A stretch of 64,000 nt of DNA from Candidatus Methylospira mobilis (GTDB taxonomy: Bacteria > Pseudomonadota > Gammaproteobacteria > Methylococcales > Methylococcaceae), in contig NZ_CP044205.1 in assembly GCF_009498235.1 (NCBI RefSeq), positions 4,465,389-4,529,388 on the forward strand, read 5' to 3'. Of the stretch, positions 8,817 through 18,058 are shown one piece after another (position 1 is the first letter of the stretch; each line of letters begins with the position of its first letter). The notes under the pieces were generated by a model. That model was not told the DNA's origin. It made no database searches and saw nothing but the letters and a program-made list of their open reading frames with translations. Position numbers and translations under genes: made by a program.

Positions 8817-10106
8817 TTGGCAGATTTCGAAGACGAAGCGAAAACAACGGAGCACGCTGCGACGGATACACCGGGAAAAGCGGAAGCAGCCCAGAAAAAT
8901 GCAAAGCCGGCCAAAACGAAGGCGCCTAAACAGCGTAGCGGCGCGTGGCTGGGTTACATTGTCCTGATACTGATCCTTATCATGGCGGGAGGCGGTTTTT
9001 TCCTGCTCCATGAGTTGCGCGCCAAGCAGGAAGGTTTGGGCAGCGGACTGGATAAAGGCGATAAGCAGATTCAGGACTTGCTGCATCAGATCAGCGGCCT
9101 GCAGACCGAACTGGCAGCGGTCCACTCCGAAGTTGCGCTGCTGCAGTCGCGAGTCAACAACGAGGACTCTAAATTCGAGCGTGAAATTGCCGAACAAAGC
9201 ACCAGTATCGGCGAACGGATAGAGTCCACCCAGGACGATCTGGCCGGCGCCATCGACCATATTCAGCAGCAAATGAATCTGACCCGCGGCGACATGATGG
9301 TGGCCGATGCCGAATATCTGTTGAGCATCGCCAATCAGAAGCTGCATCTGGTCGGCGACGTAAAATCGGTGCTATCGGCCATGGAAGCTGCCGACCAACG
9401 CCTGCACGACAGCGGCGATCCCGCCGTTTTCCGTGTACGCGAAGCGCTGGCCGACGAAATCAGCACCCTCAAGAAAATCGAACCGGTGGACAGTGTCGGA
9501 GTTTCGGCAAAGATACTGGTTATCGAATCCAAAGTCGGCGATATCCCGTTATTCCTGCCCCATTCCGATCGCGTCAGCGAGAACCACGAGCTTGCCGCGA
9601 GCGCGGCTGCGATTACCCCCAAATCGACTGCCGGCGGTTTTATGGACAAAGCGCTCGACAACATGAAGGATCTGGTCACCATACGCAGAACCGATCGCCC
9701 GATTCAGGCCATCCTGCTGCCGGAAGAAGTCGAAGCGCTGCGCCAGATACTGCTGTTGAAACTGGAAATGGCGCGCTCCGCCTTGCTGCGCAACGACGAG
9801 GCGGCTTACAAAAGCAGTCTCGATTCGGCGCTCGGCTGGCTGCATGAGCATTTCGATCATGACGCCGTTATTACCCAGGGCATCATTGATGAAATCAAAC
9901 AGCTGAAGGATCTGCAAATACAGATACCGTTCCCGGACATCAGCAAATCCCTGACGCTGCTGCGCAATTCCGGTAAATTGCGTATGGAAGCCGAAAAAAA
10001 TCCGGCGCAGCACAAGGCGGTGGCCAAATCGATAGACGCAGGCGGATCGCAGCAGCCTGCCCCTGCTGTAACGCCGGAACCCGCCGCTGAGGGAGTCAAA
10101 CCGTGA
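8817..10106 (+). CDS. hemX: HemX-like membrane protein of the heme operon
   Basis: A 429-residue member of the HemX family (PF04375), annotated historically as a uroporphyrinogen-III C-methyltransferase but without a SAM-binding methyltransferase domain. It has a charged Ala/Lys-rich cytoplasmic N-terminus, one transmembrane helix at about residues 43-65 (GYIVLILILIMAGGGFFLL), then a periplasmic coiled coil (about 70-170) and a globular part, ending in a Pro/Ala-rich tail. Translation starts at TTG 8817, with GGGGAT at the right distance and no nearby ATG. It overlaps hemY by four bases. The molecular role is unknown; it probably acts with HemY as a membrane scaffold. Confidence 0.88.
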   Translation: MADFEDEAKTTEHAATDTPGKAEAAQKNAKPAKTKAPKQRSGAWLGYIVLILILIMAGGGFFLLHELRAKQEGLGSGLDKGDKQIQDLLHQISGLQTELAAVHSEVALLQSRVNNEDSKFEREIAEQSTSIGERIESTQDDLAGAIDHIQQQMNLTRGDMMVADAEYLLSIANQKLHLVGDVKSVLSAMEAADQRLHDSGDPAVFRVREALADEISTLKKIEPVDSVGVSAKILVIESKVGDIPLFLPHSDRVSENHELAASAAAITPKSTAGGFMDKALDNMKDLVTIRRTDRPIQAILLPEEVEALRQILLLKLEMARSALLRNDEAAYKSSLDSALGWLHEHFDHDAVITQGIIDEIKQLKDLQIQIPFPDISKSLTLLRNSGKLRMEAEKNPAQHKAVAKSIDAGGSQQPAPAVTPEPAAEGVKP

Positions 10107-11374
10107 AAACGCTGATCTATCTCTTCATCTGGCTGGTAGCCATCATTGGGACAGTTATCCTGCTGCATTTTCAGGCGGCCGCGTACGGTCCCGGTCAGGT
10201 AACGGTTTCTCTGGGACACTGGGAGATTGAGGCCACGCTCTTTTTTGTCGGCGCGGTGCTGCTCATCGGTTTTATATTCCTGTATATAGCCATACGCTTA
10301 TCCATCGGAATTTTTCATCTGCCGCGGTTTCTCAAACGGCGCTCGCAAGAGCAGCGCGCGCTTATTTCCCAACAGGCGCTGGTCGCCGGCCTGATCGAAT
10401 CGGCGGAAGGAAACTGGGAAACCGCTGAACAGTACCTGATCCGTCACGCCGCCAATAGCGGCACCCCGTTGATCCATTACCTTACCGCCGCGCGCGCCGC
10501 GCAGTCGAGAGGGGCGCACAGCGAGCGTGATTCCTATCTGAGCAAGGCCCATGAGCTGATGCCGGAAGCCGAGCTGGCCATCGGTCTGACCAAAGCCGAA
10601 CTGCAGCTTTCGAATCAACAGTTCGACGAAGCGCTGGCCAGCCTGACGCACTTGAATAAAATCGCGCCCAGTCACGCCAAGGTGCTGAAAATGATGCATC
10701 AAGCCTATGCGCAAATGGAAGACTGGGACGGCGTCACCAAACTGCTGCCGCAAATGCACAAAAACAAGGTGCTGATGGAAGCGGAAATCAAACTGCTGGA
10801 AACCGAAACCTTCAGCGCGCTGCTCAAACGCAAGTCTGAGGCGCATAGCGCCGAAACCATGCGCAATACCTGGCTCGACGTGCCGGAGCACATACGCGCA
10901 GTACCGGGCATACAGCAGATCTATATCGCCGCGATGATCGAAGCCGGTTCGGGCGCGGAAGTCGAACCGATGCTGCGCAAGGCGCTGGACAAGGAGTGGA
11001 GCGAAACCTTGCTGGTGTTGTACGGACACATCAACCTGCCGGACCCGCAAAAACAGCAGCAGCAGGTTCTGGCGTGGCTGTCTAAAAAGGGCGAAAGCGC
11101 GGTGCTGCTGCGCGTACTGGGGAAACTCGCATTGCGAACCGGCGACAACGTAGCGGCGCGAAACTATCTTGAAAAAAGCCTGGGCCTCGAGCCTAGCGTG
11201 GAAGTCTATCAACTGACCGGCGACCTGCTGCTTAAGCTTGGCAATGCGCTGCTGGCCTGCCAGTACTTCAGAAACGGACTGCTGTTTGCTTCCGGCGGCG
11301 TAGTCGAACAGATTATCGAACCGCTGGAAGATCCGGTGACGGTTGCCATGGCGGAAGAAACGCCGGAGTCATAG
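10103..11374 (+). CDS. hemY: HemY-type heme biosynthesis TPR membrane protein
   Basis: 423 residues with two N-terminal membrane helices (about 5-25 and 42-65), followed by the HemY_N region (RLSIGIFHLPRFLKRR) and tandem TPR-like helices to the C-terminus. This is the proteobacterial TPR protein, not the Bacillus protoporphyrinogen oxidase of the same name. The GTG start overlaps the hemX stop (GTGA), which indicates translational coupling. The family is needed for normal tetrapyrrole flux in enterobacteria and pseudomonads, but no enzymatic activity is established. Confidence 0.9.
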   Translation: MKTLIYLFIWLVAIIGTVILLHFQAAAYGPGQVTVSLGHWEIEATLFFVGAVLLIGFIFLYIAIRLSIGIFHLPRFLKRRSQEQRALISQQALVAGLIESAEGNWETAEQYLIRHAANSGTPLIHYLTAARAAQSRGAHSERDSYLSKAHELMPEAELAIGLTKAELQLSNQQFDEALASLTHLNKIAPSHAKVLKMMHQAYAQMEDWDGVTKLLPQMHKNKVLMEAEIKLLETETFSALLKRKSEAHSAETMRNTWLDVPEHIRAVPGIQQIYIAAMIEAGSGAEVEPMLRKALDKEWSETLLVLYGHINLPDPQKQQQQVLAWLSKKGESAVLLRVLGKLALRTGDNVAARNYLEKSLGLEPSVEVYQLTGDLLLKLGNALLACQYFRNGLLFASGGVVEQIIEPLEDPVTVAMAEETPES

Positions 11375-11429
11375 TCAGAATGGCGTAACCAGCAGCCGTT
11401 TTTTAAACAGTTGAATAAGCCGCCGGTAA

Positions 11430-12749
11430 ATGCAACAAAAACTGTCGAAATCCACAAAACCGGTCCATGAACGGCATAGCGGGATAGAGCTACGCTACGG
11501 CCTTGATGACCGGCTGCCGGCTCGGGAAACCGCACTCTATGCCATGCAATGGCTGGCGATGTCTCTGCCCTTTATTGTCATCGTCGGCGCGATTGCGGCT
11601 ACGCATCATTCCAACGATTCGGGACTGCGAACCCTCTATCTGCAAAAAACCACCTTCGCCACAGGATTGATGCTGTTCGGGCAGGCGCTGCTTGGACACC
11701 GCCTGACGCTGGTCAGCGGCCCCGCCACGGTTTTACTACTTGGAATACTGGAAAGTAGAACCGGTCCGGACGCAATTTATACGGCCATTGCCGTTTGCGG
11801 CACGCTTCTGGCGATCGTCTCGGCGGCGGGTCTTTTCAGCGCATTACGCACGATATTTACTTCGCGCGTGACTGCTACGGTCGTTCTCCTCATCGCTTTC
11901 ACAATGACGCCCATGATAGTCGAGCTGCTGACCGTGGGGGACGCCGGGACATGCAGCGTACGACTCGCCTTCGCAAGCGGATTTGTTCTGGCCCTGTTTT
12001 TGGCGCACCGTCTGCTTCCGCCGGCAGTACGTGCACTTCTGATAGTCGCTGGAATGGCGGCGGGAACAGCATTGTTCTCCGTCATCTTCGGTATTAACGG
12101 CACAGTGGCAAATCAGGAAACAATAGCGTCGTTTTTTTCGGGAATTACCACACCGGTCTTCGATATCGGCACGATTCTGTCGTTCTTTTTCTGCTTTATC
12201 GCCCTGTCACTGAATGAAATCGGCTCGATACAAGCGATTACGCCATTGTTGCGGCCGGATGGAATGGACGGACGCGTCAGGAGAGGCATGACCCTGACCG
12301 GGGCCGTCAACGCTGTAGCCGGACTGCTGGGCGTCATAGGCCCCATTGATTATTCGCTCAGCCCCGGCGTCATCGCCGCCAGCGGCTGCGGCTCTCGCTT
12401 TCCATTAATCCCCGCGGCAATAATACTCCTGCTGGCCTCGTTTTCTCCAGCGGTTCTGTCGCTGGCAGGGATAATTCCGCCGGCAGTGGTGGGAAGCGTT
12501 CTGATATACACACTCTCCGGGCAAATCTCCTCGGGATTGACTGCCGCCTTCAACGGGAAGGCTTTCACCTTCGAGGATGGCATGGTAATCGGACTACCGT
12601 TGCTGGCTGGAACGGTGACGACGCAGCTCCCGGCAGCGCTAGTAGACACATTTCCCGCCATCCTGCGCCCGATGGCTGGAAACGGGTTCGTAGTCGGCGT
12701 TATAGCCGTGCTGATTCTTGACCGGATATTCCACCGTCCGGTGCGGTAA
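11430..12749 (+). CDS. NCS2-family purine/xanthine permease
   Basis: A 439-residue inner-membrane transporter with about 12-14 hydrophobic segments and the NCS2 (nucleobase:cation symporter-2, PF00860) layout. The early HRLTLVSGPATVLLLG corresponds to the first substrate-site motif, and the later LNEIGSIQAITPLLRPDG followed by GVIGPIDYSLSPGVIAASG is the conserved carboxylate-bearing stretch. Short charged ends are cytoplasmic. It probably imports a purine, xanthine or uracil with protons, but the exact base cannot be read from sequence. It starts 55 bases after hemY and could be co-transcribed, although the functions are unrelated. Confidence 0.82.
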   Translation: MQQKLSKSTKPVHERHSGIELRYGLDDRLPARETALYAMQWLAMSLPFIVIVGAIAATHHSNDSGLRTLYLQKTTFATGLMLFGQALLGHRLTLVSGPATVLLLGILESRTGPDAIYTAIAVCGTLLAIVSAAGLFSALRTIFTSRVTATVVLLIAFTMTPMIVELLTVGDAGTCSVRLAFASGFVLALFLAHRLLPPAVRALLIVAGMAAGTALFSVIFGINGTVANQETIASFFSGITTPVFDIGTILSFFFCFIALSLNEIGSIQAITPLLRPDGMDGRVRRGMTLTGAVNAVAGLLGVIGPIDYSLSPGVIAASGCGSRFPLIPAAIILLLASFSPAVLSLAGIIPPAVVGSVLIYTLSGQISSGLTAAFNGKAFTFEDGMVIGLPLLAGTVTTQLPAALVDTFPAILRPMAGNGFVVGVIAVLILDRIFHRPVR

Positions 12750-12800
12750 AGCCAACAGGCTTCCGGTCTCTGGCGCCGTTTCAATTCGTTTCAGTCCACT

Positions 12801-12822
12801 CCCGGCGGTCAGGCCGGGAGAT
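12801..12822. terminator. GC-rich hairpin between convergent genes
   Basis: Perfect 8-bp stem CTCCCGGC / GCCGGGAG with a 6-base loop, located between the stops of the NCS2 permease and the minus-strand hypothetical gene. There is no strong T-run on either strand, so it is a possible bidirectional attenuator or terminator rather than a textbook one. Confidence 0.4.
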
Positions 12823-12831
12823 GTCCGTCTG

Positions 12832-13212
12832 TTACAATACTCCGTCATCCGACGGCAGTCCCAACCAATCCGGGCGGGTATCCGATGATAGCCCCATGGC
12901 TTTTTCGATGGCGCCGAGCCGATCGCGCGTTACGTTGGTTTCGTGGGACTTGCGCACCAGGTCCAGCACGTAGGCCAAGCGTGTACCGTCCAGGCAATCT
13001 ATTCTGCCGCTGCGCATGTCCCGGTAAACGGCGGCCATTTCACGCCGTATGGTTTCAACCGATTCGTCGACGGCCGGCAGTTTGCCCAGTTTTTCATAGA
13101 GGGCCTCCACCGTTTCCTGTGCGGCGGAATCGGCGCCTGCATGCTGTTTCTGTTCATTTTTCGGCGAGGGGTGCGTCTCCGCCCACCAATCGGCAAGGCT
13201 CTTTTTAATCAT
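12832..13212 (-). CDS. Hypothetical protein, charged and helical
   Basis: 126 residues, not recognised. It has no signal peptide or membrane segment and is mostly predicted helix. A polar, proline-containing stretch at 12-35 is followed by a regular amphipathic helix (ETVEALYEKLGKLPAVDESV) and a conserved-looking RSGRIDCLDGTRLAYVLDLVRKS. Base composition resembles the neighbours and the frame is intact, so it is probably real. The gene is a single unit convergent with the permease and divergent from the cupin-like gene. Confidence 0.6.
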   Translation of the reverse strand: MIKKSLADWWAETHPSPKNEQKQHAGADSAAQETVEALYEKLGKLPAVDESVETIRREMAAVYRDMRSGRIDCLDGTRLAYVLDLVRKSHETNVTRDRLGAIEKAMGLSSDTRPDWLGLPSDDGVL

Positions 13213-13445
13213 TGTTTTTTCCTGTGCGTATGGTTTAAAAGGTTGTTTTTGTGCAGCTTGGGCGATTTACGGAGTGCTTTATCCGAAGTGCTGCGCTTGT
13301 CTTGTCATTAAACGCCCTGAGCGCAGGGTACGCTATGCGCACTGTTAACTGTACAGCGTAGTGCTGGTGCTACAATACAGGCAAAGATTATCCGGAAATC
13401 CGGCCTAATAATACACTCATCAACCGGTAAAGCCGCCATCTTGCC

Positions 13446-14540
13446 ATGAAATTAGAATATTTTGCACCCGGAGTCAGCCCGGCACCCAATTCCCTGAAAC
13501 TGCATCGGCGCGGCGTTGAACTGGGCTGGATTGGCTTTTTTGATAGCGCATCCATGCCTGCTGCGGAAACTGTAATACAAGCCTGGCATGCGCACAGCGC
13601 CGTATTGCTGCCAGACATGTTGAACGACGCGCTTGCCGGTCTGACGGAACAATTAGCTCAATCGCAATTGTTGATGAATCAGATACTGGAGGGCGAGGAG
13701 TTATCGGAGCTTTTCGAACAATCCTGCTACAGCGAGCGCCTGACGCCCGATTTCGAACTGACCGGCGCCAGTTTCGAAGATCATGACGATCAGGGCATCG
13801 AGAAAGTTTACTTCGATTGCTGGCGCGAAGACGAGTTGATCGCCGACGACCTGTGGTGCAAGGCATCCTGGCTATCGCTGGAAGACGACGATCCCAGCCT
13901 GCGTTTTCGTTTTTCGTTCGGCATGGAAGGTTACGAAGACGTCGCCTCCGACCACGAGCGTCAATTGTGCGCCGCGCGTTTGACCGATGCGATATTTCCG
14001 GAATCTTCGGCGATTACCGCCCATGTCAAACTGAATGCCTTGCTTGGTCAGGTGCTGGACGGCGCGCCGCCGGTTTATACCGAGCGCATTGTATATTTCA
14101 ATGCGCCGAACGGCGGTGCGCAGATGCATCACGATGTCGAACGCGGTCATGAGGGCGTGGTGTTTGCCCAGCTCAGCGGCGCGACGTTCTGGCTGGCGCT
14201 GTCCAAAGACCGTTTGATCGACGAAATTAAGGCCTACCTCGACACGCAAGCCGGCGAAAATTGGACGCTGTTGCGCGACCTGCTGAAAGATCGAGAGCAA
14301 TTCGCGCATTATCTTGAAGATGAGCACGAATTGGCGGAAGACTTGATGGACCGGCATCCCGATTTTTTTCGTTACCTGATTGATAAACAATATGCCTACA
14401 TCCTGAAGCCCGGCGATGTATTGTTGCTGCCGCAGGCCGGTCTCGATACCTGCGTCTGGCATTCGGTGCTTTGCCTGGGAGACGAAACGGGCGAAGCGTT
14501 GAGCTTCGCGTTGAAAAAAGCCGCGGATGACGCCGTATGA
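13446..14540 (+). CDS. Cupin/JmjC-like putative non-heme iron oxygenase
   Basis: 364 residues, not a family I can name. The C-terminal half looks like a double-stranded beta-helix: H228-H229-D230 in AQMHHDVERGHEGVVFAQL supplies an HxD pair after a strand (ERIVYFNAPNGG), followed by SGATFWLAL, and KPGDVLLLPQAGLDTCVWHS supplies the distal histidine 339. This order (HxD, then PGD-x-L-x-P, then H) is the 2-His-1-carboxylate facial triad of JmjC/cupin_8 2-oxoglutarate oxygenases. The N-terminal 210 residues are acidic and novel to me. The stop overlaps the rmuC start (ATGA), implying co-translation. The substrate is unknown; a protein or nucleic-acid target is conceivable. Confidence 0.6.
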   Translation: MKLEYFAPGVSPAPNSLKLHRRGVELGWIGFFDSASMPAAETVIQAWHAHSAVLLPDMLNDALAGLTEQLAQSQLLMNQILEGEELSELFEQSCYSERLTPDFELTGASFEDHDDQGIEKVYFDCWREDELIADDLWCKASWLSLEDDDPSLRFRFSFGMEGYEDVASDHERQLCAARLTDAIFPESSAITAHVKLNALLGQVLDGAPPVYTERIVYFNAPNGGAQMHHDVERGHEGVVFAQLSGATFWLALSKDRLIDEIKAYLDTQAGENWTLLRDLLKDREQFAHYLEDEHELAEDLMDRHPDFFRYLIDKQYAYILKPGDVLLLPQAGLDTCVWHSVLCLGDETGEALSFALKKAADDAV

Positions 14541-15859
14541 GTCCATCCGATCCGGCCAATACAGAGTGGTTGCTTTATATCCTGATCGGCATCGGCGCGT
14601 TGACTTTAATATTGCAACTGATCTCTGCAGCGATGCAGTTGCTGCGTTCAGGCCGCGCCGCCGGCCTTGAAAACCGGCTGTTGCAGTTGGAACAAGCGTT
14701 GCGCCAGGAAATAGCCGGAAATCGGGGTGAACAGAATCAAGCCCTGCGTCAGCTGGGCGAGGCCTTGCAGAGCGAAGCGCGTCAAGGCCGCGAGGAAATG
14801 CAGAACGGTCTGCTGCGTTTCAATGAACAGATCAGCCAGCAGTTTTCCATACACAGCCAGCGCACAGCGGAGAGTCTGAAAGATCTGCGCGAATCGGTTG
14901 CTGCACGGTTATCCGAAATTCAACAGGACAACAGCCGAAAACTGGAGCAGATGCGCGTCACTGTCGATGAAAAGCTGCACAACACCCTCGAACAGCGTTT
15001 GGGCGAATCCTTCCGTCAGGTCAGCGAGCGCCTGGAGCTGGTGCATAAAGGGTTGGGCGAAATGCAAACGCTGGCTTCCGGAGTAGGCGATCTGAAAAAA
15101 GTGCTGTCCAATGTCAAGGTGCGCGGTTCCTGGGGCGAAGTGCAGCTGGACAGTCTGCTGGAGCAGATGCTAAGCCCGGCTCAATACGAAAAAAACGTCG
15201 CGGTGCGTCCCGGCAGCAACGAGCGAGTCGAGTTTGCGATCAAACTGCCCGGACGTGACGAGCATGGCGGCGCGCCGGTGTGGCTGCCGATAGACGCCAA
15301 ATTCCCGCTGGAGGATTATCAGCGGCTGGCCGAGGCGCAGGAAAGCGGCGATATAGCCGGCATGGAGTTTGCTTCCAAGGCGTTGGACACCCGTATCCGC
15401 AGCGAGGCCAAATCGATACGCGACAAGTATCTCGAACCGCCGCACACCACCGATTTCGGCCTGATGTTTCTGCCGGTCGAAGGGCTATACGCCGAAGTAA
15501 TCCGGCGTCCGGGGTTGATTGACAACCTGCAGCGCGATTACCGCGTTACCGTGGTCGGCCCCACCACGTTGACGGCGATACTCAACAGCCTGCAAATGGG
15601 ATTCCGCACGCTGGCGATAGAAAAACGTTCCAGCGAAGTCTGGACCGTACTTGGCGCGGTCAAGAGCGAGTTCGGTAAATTTGGCGATGTGCTGGCCAAA
15701 ACCCGCAAAAAACTGGAAGAAGCCAGCAATACCATAGCGGCCGCGGAGCAGCGCACCCGGGTCATCGGCCAGCGCTTGAAGACCGTCGAAGCCGTGCCGT
15801 CGAGCGAAGACGAACCGGTTTTGCTGTTCGGCGCGCAGGAACAGAACGGCGAGGAGTAA
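14537..15859 (+). CDS. rmuC: DNA recombination protein RmuC
   Basis: 440 residues. An N-terminal membrane helix (about 10-33) is followed by a long coiled coil to about residue 170 and then the RmuC nuclease-like core (PF02646), with VRGSWGEVQLDSLLEQMLSP, PGRDEHGG, PIDAKFPLEDYQRL, FLPVEGLYAEV and GPTTLTAILNSLQMGF. RmuC limits recombination between inverted repeats in E. coli and has a predicted restriction-endonuclease-like fold. The four-base overlap with the upstream cupin-like gene is unusual and suggests a shared operon. Confidence 0.94.
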   Translation: MSPSDPANTEWLLYILIGIGALTLILQLISAAMQLLRSGRAAGLENRLLQLEQALRQEIAGNRGEQNQALRQLGEALQSEARQGREEMQNGLLRFNEQISQQFSIHSQRTAESLKDLRESVAARLSEIQQDNSRKLEQMRVTVDEKLHNTLEQRLGESFRQVSERLELVHKGLGEMQTLASGVGDLKKVLSNVKVRGSWGEVQLDSLLEQMLSPAQYEKNVAVRPGSNERVEFAIKLPGRDEHGGAPVWLPIDAKFPLEDYQRLAEAQESGDIAGMEFASKALDTRIRSEAKSIRDKYLEPPHTTDFGLMFLPVEGLYAEVIRRPGLIDNLQRDYRVTVVGPTTLTAILNSLQMGFRTLAIEKRSSEVWTVLGAVKSEFGKFGDVLAKTRKKLEEASNTIAAAEQRTRVIGQRLKTVEAVPSSEDEPVLLFGAQEQNGEE

Positions 15860-15898
15860 AAACCGCCTTTATTCAGCTACCGTTGCGTATCCCTTGCT

Positions 15899-15999
15899 AT
15901 TCGCGGGCCAAAGCCCGCTCCTACAAAATATAGAGCACTGAGAAAACAAAGATACATTATCACCCTCTCCCTTTGGGAGAAAGTTGGGATGAGGGGTTT
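15899..15999. repeat. REP-like palindrome plus CCCTCTCCC-type repeat
   Basis: At 15900-15926 the sequence CGCGGGCCAAAGCCCGC followed by TCCTACA is a short palindrome; a related copy sits at 22293-22319. At 15962-15999 a second imperfect palindrome starts CCCTCTCCCTTTGGGAG and ends GATGAGGGG, followed by T-rich sequence. Both have the look of dispersed intergenic repeats common in gammaproteobacteria, and the second may also terminate rmuC transcription. Confidence 0.55.
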
Positions 16000-16079
16000 T
16001 TTGTTCGGTTATCTATACTTCCGCCGAACGCTTTTTTGCGCGGCCACCCTATGCGGACTCCACTGCTAAAAAATTATCT

Positions 16080-16727
16080 TCAGCTTTTCAATATCCCATA
16101 CTGATAGGCCAGACGCGTCATCTCCGCAGCTGTGTTTACACCCAGTTTGCTTTTGATCAACGTAACGTAATTGGCGACGGTTTTATAGCCCAGACACAGC
16201 TCCTCGGCAATTTCACGCGTGGTGCTCCCGTTTACCAGTAAATGGAAGATATCGAACTCGCGCGCCGTCAATGTAGTCAATATGGCTGGTGACCCGTTGC
16301 CGGCTGCCGGCTGCACCACCATGCGCGAGGCGATGTCCGGGTCGATATAAGTTGCTCCGTGCGCTACCTTGATTATCGCCTCGACCAGAATTTCCGGAGC
16401 GCTGCTTTTGGTGACATAGCCTTTACACCCCGCTTCAAGCGCACGCGTGACGTAGAGCGGTTCATCGTGAACGCTGAACGCCAGAATTCTGGCATGCGGG
16501 TCGCGGCCGCAGATACGGCGTATCGCCGCCAGACCGCCTATGCCGGGCAGATTCAGATCCATGACTACTATATCGGGCCGGACCGTCACAAAGATCTGAC
16601 AGGCTTCTTCGCCGCGCGCCGTTTCCGCCATCACGGCGATATTGTCGTATTGCGACAGCAACATGCGGTGGCCGGCGCGGACTACCGCATGATCGTCGAC
16701 CAGCATGACCGTAATTTTCGCCATCAT
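16080..16727 (-). CDS. LuxR/NarL-family response regulator, MoxX-like
   Basis: A receiver domain with KITVMLVDDHAVVRAG and phospho-acceptor aspartate (residue 57) in DIVVMDLNLPG, and the conserved lysine in KGYVTKSSAP, joined to a LuxR-type helix-turn-helix near the C-terminus (LTAREFDIFHLLVNGSTTREIAEEL then GYKTVANYV). I start it at ATG 16727, whose ATGA overlaps the upstream kinase stop; an ATG at 16745 would add six residues. It is coupled to the histidine kinase and is surely its partner. It resembles UvrY/MoxX regulators; target genes are unknown. Confidence 0.9.
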   Translation of the reverse strand: MMAKITVMLVDDHAVVRAGHRMLLSQYDNIAVMAETARGEEACQIFVTVRPDIVVMDLNLPGIGGLAAIRRICGRDPHARILAFSVHDEPLYVTRALEAGCKGYVTKSSAPEILVEAIIKVAHGATYIDPDIASRMVVQPAAGNGSPAILTTLTAREFDIFHLLVNGSTTREIAEELCLGYKTVANYVTLIKSKLGVNTAAEMTRLAYQYGILKS

Positions 16728-18058
16728 CCCGGCTCTCGCGGACATGGTACACGCACCGTAATCGCGACCCCGCCGCCGGGACGCGTAGTCAGATCGAATT
16801 CGCCGCCCAGACTCGCGATGCGCTCTTTCATGCCCAACAGCCCGAAACCGCTTCGGGTCTGCTCGGGATTGAATCCCTTGCCGTCGTCGCTGATGTCCAG
16901 GATGATGCTATGCAGCGGTGTTCTGGCGGACAGCCGAAAATCGATGCTGACCTGCCGCGCGCCGGCATATTTGACGATGTTGGTCAGGCATTCCTGTACG
17001 ATGCGGAATAAATGAATCTTGGCGTCTCCTGCGTATTGCTCCACTTCGTCGTCGTAATGAAAATCCACCTCGACGCGCTGATTGCGGTTGCGCCAGTGAG
17101 CTATCAAATCCTCCAGCGACGCACGTAGACCCAGTTCGTCCAGCAGCATCGGCCGTAAGCGGCGCATCATTGCGCGCACTTCGATAAACATGTGGTCGCA
17201 TGATTCGATTATGGCCTCCACGGCCATCAGACCGTCGTCGTCAACCCGTTTTTTGAGCGAGGCCGCCATGACCTTGACTGCGCTCAGCGACTGGCCGAAT
17301 TCGTCGTGCAATTCCTGTGATATGTAACGGCGTTCCTCTTCCTGTATCGCCAGCGATTGCTGCGTCAGCGCGCGGTTTTCGCGGCGCGATCGGGTCAGGG
17401 CTTCCGCTGTGTGATTAAACGCCTGCGAAATCCGGTCGAATTCCAATAAATCCAGGTGCGGCAGCCGCTTTTCATAGTTGCCTTGCTCTATGCCTTCCAG
17501 CCCCTGCAAAATGACGCCCACCGATACAAACGCGCGCCCCAGGGTAAAATGAACCACGGCATAAACCGCGGCCGCCAGGATTATCATGAGATACAGAAAG
17601 TCCTCGGCCTCGCGCCAGGCTTCGGCTATTTCATCGCTGGGATCGGCTTCCACACTGATGCGGATCGGATTTCCGCCGCTGCTTTCCACCATTTTCTCAC
17701 CGGTCATCAATTCCGGCGTGACCGCCCAGGCGAACCACGAAGGCACCGGGTTTTCGGCTTTATCGCGTGGAGGCGAGTCGAGCTTGATGATTTTCTCCGG
17801 CAGTTGCTGAACATGTATGCGCAAATGGCGGGTGTTTTCCAGATGCGCCAGTTCCGAAAGCCAGGCCCGCAGACGCGCTTCGTCGCCGCCGGTCTGCTGC
17901 AGCCCGGCGTCTATCAGTTGCAAGGCCATGTTGACCGACGACCGCACTTCTTCCAATACCGAGCGCCGCGCATTATGGGTGATGAACAGCGCGCCGACGC
18001 TGACGATGATGAACATGGTCAGAGAAATCGTCAGATTCAGGCGAAAGCGTAAGCTCAA
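16724..18058 (-). CDS. Sensor histidine kinase with LapD/MoxY-type periplasmic domain
   Basis: 444 residues. N-terminal helix (8-27), then a periplasmic domain starting HNARRSVLEEVRSSVNMALQLID that looks like the LapD_MoxY_N family, a second helix (about 155-175), a HAMP-like linker, and a HisKA_3 domain with histidine 251 in ISQELHDEFGQSLSAVK. The ATPase part has DDGKGFNP and SGFGLLGMKERI. This is the architecture of MoxY, the kinase for methanol/formaldehyde-responsive regulation in Paracoccus-like methylotrophs, although such kinases also occur elsewhere. It forms an operon with the response regulator at 16080-16727. Confidence 0.87.
   Translation of the reverse strand: MSLRFRLNLTISLTMFIIVSVGALFITHNARRSVLEEVRSSVNMALQLIDAGLQQTGGDEARLRAWLSELAHLENTRHLRIHVQQLPEKIIKLDSPPRDKAENPVPSWFAWAVTPELMTGEKMVESSGGNPIRISVEADPSDEIAEAWREAEDFLYLMIILAAAVYAVVHFTLGRAFVSVGVILQGLEGIEQGNYEKRLPHLDLLEFDRISQAFNHTAEALTRSRRENRALTQQSLAIQEEERRYISQELHDEFGQSLSAVKVMAASLKKRVDDDGLMAVEAIIESCDHMFIEVRAMMRRLRPMLLDELGLRASLEDLIAHWRNRNQRVEVDFHYDDEVEQYAGDAKIHLFRIVQECLTNIVKYAGARQVSIDFRLSARTPLHSIILDISDDGKGFNPEQTRSGFGLLGMKERIASLGGEFDLTTRPGGGVAITVRVPCPREPG

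Noticed and set aside
8817-11374. hemX as a genuine methyltransferase and hemY as protoporphyrinogen oxidase
   Set aside because: Neither contains SAM- or FAD-binding motifs; they are the membrane/TPR proteins of the same names.
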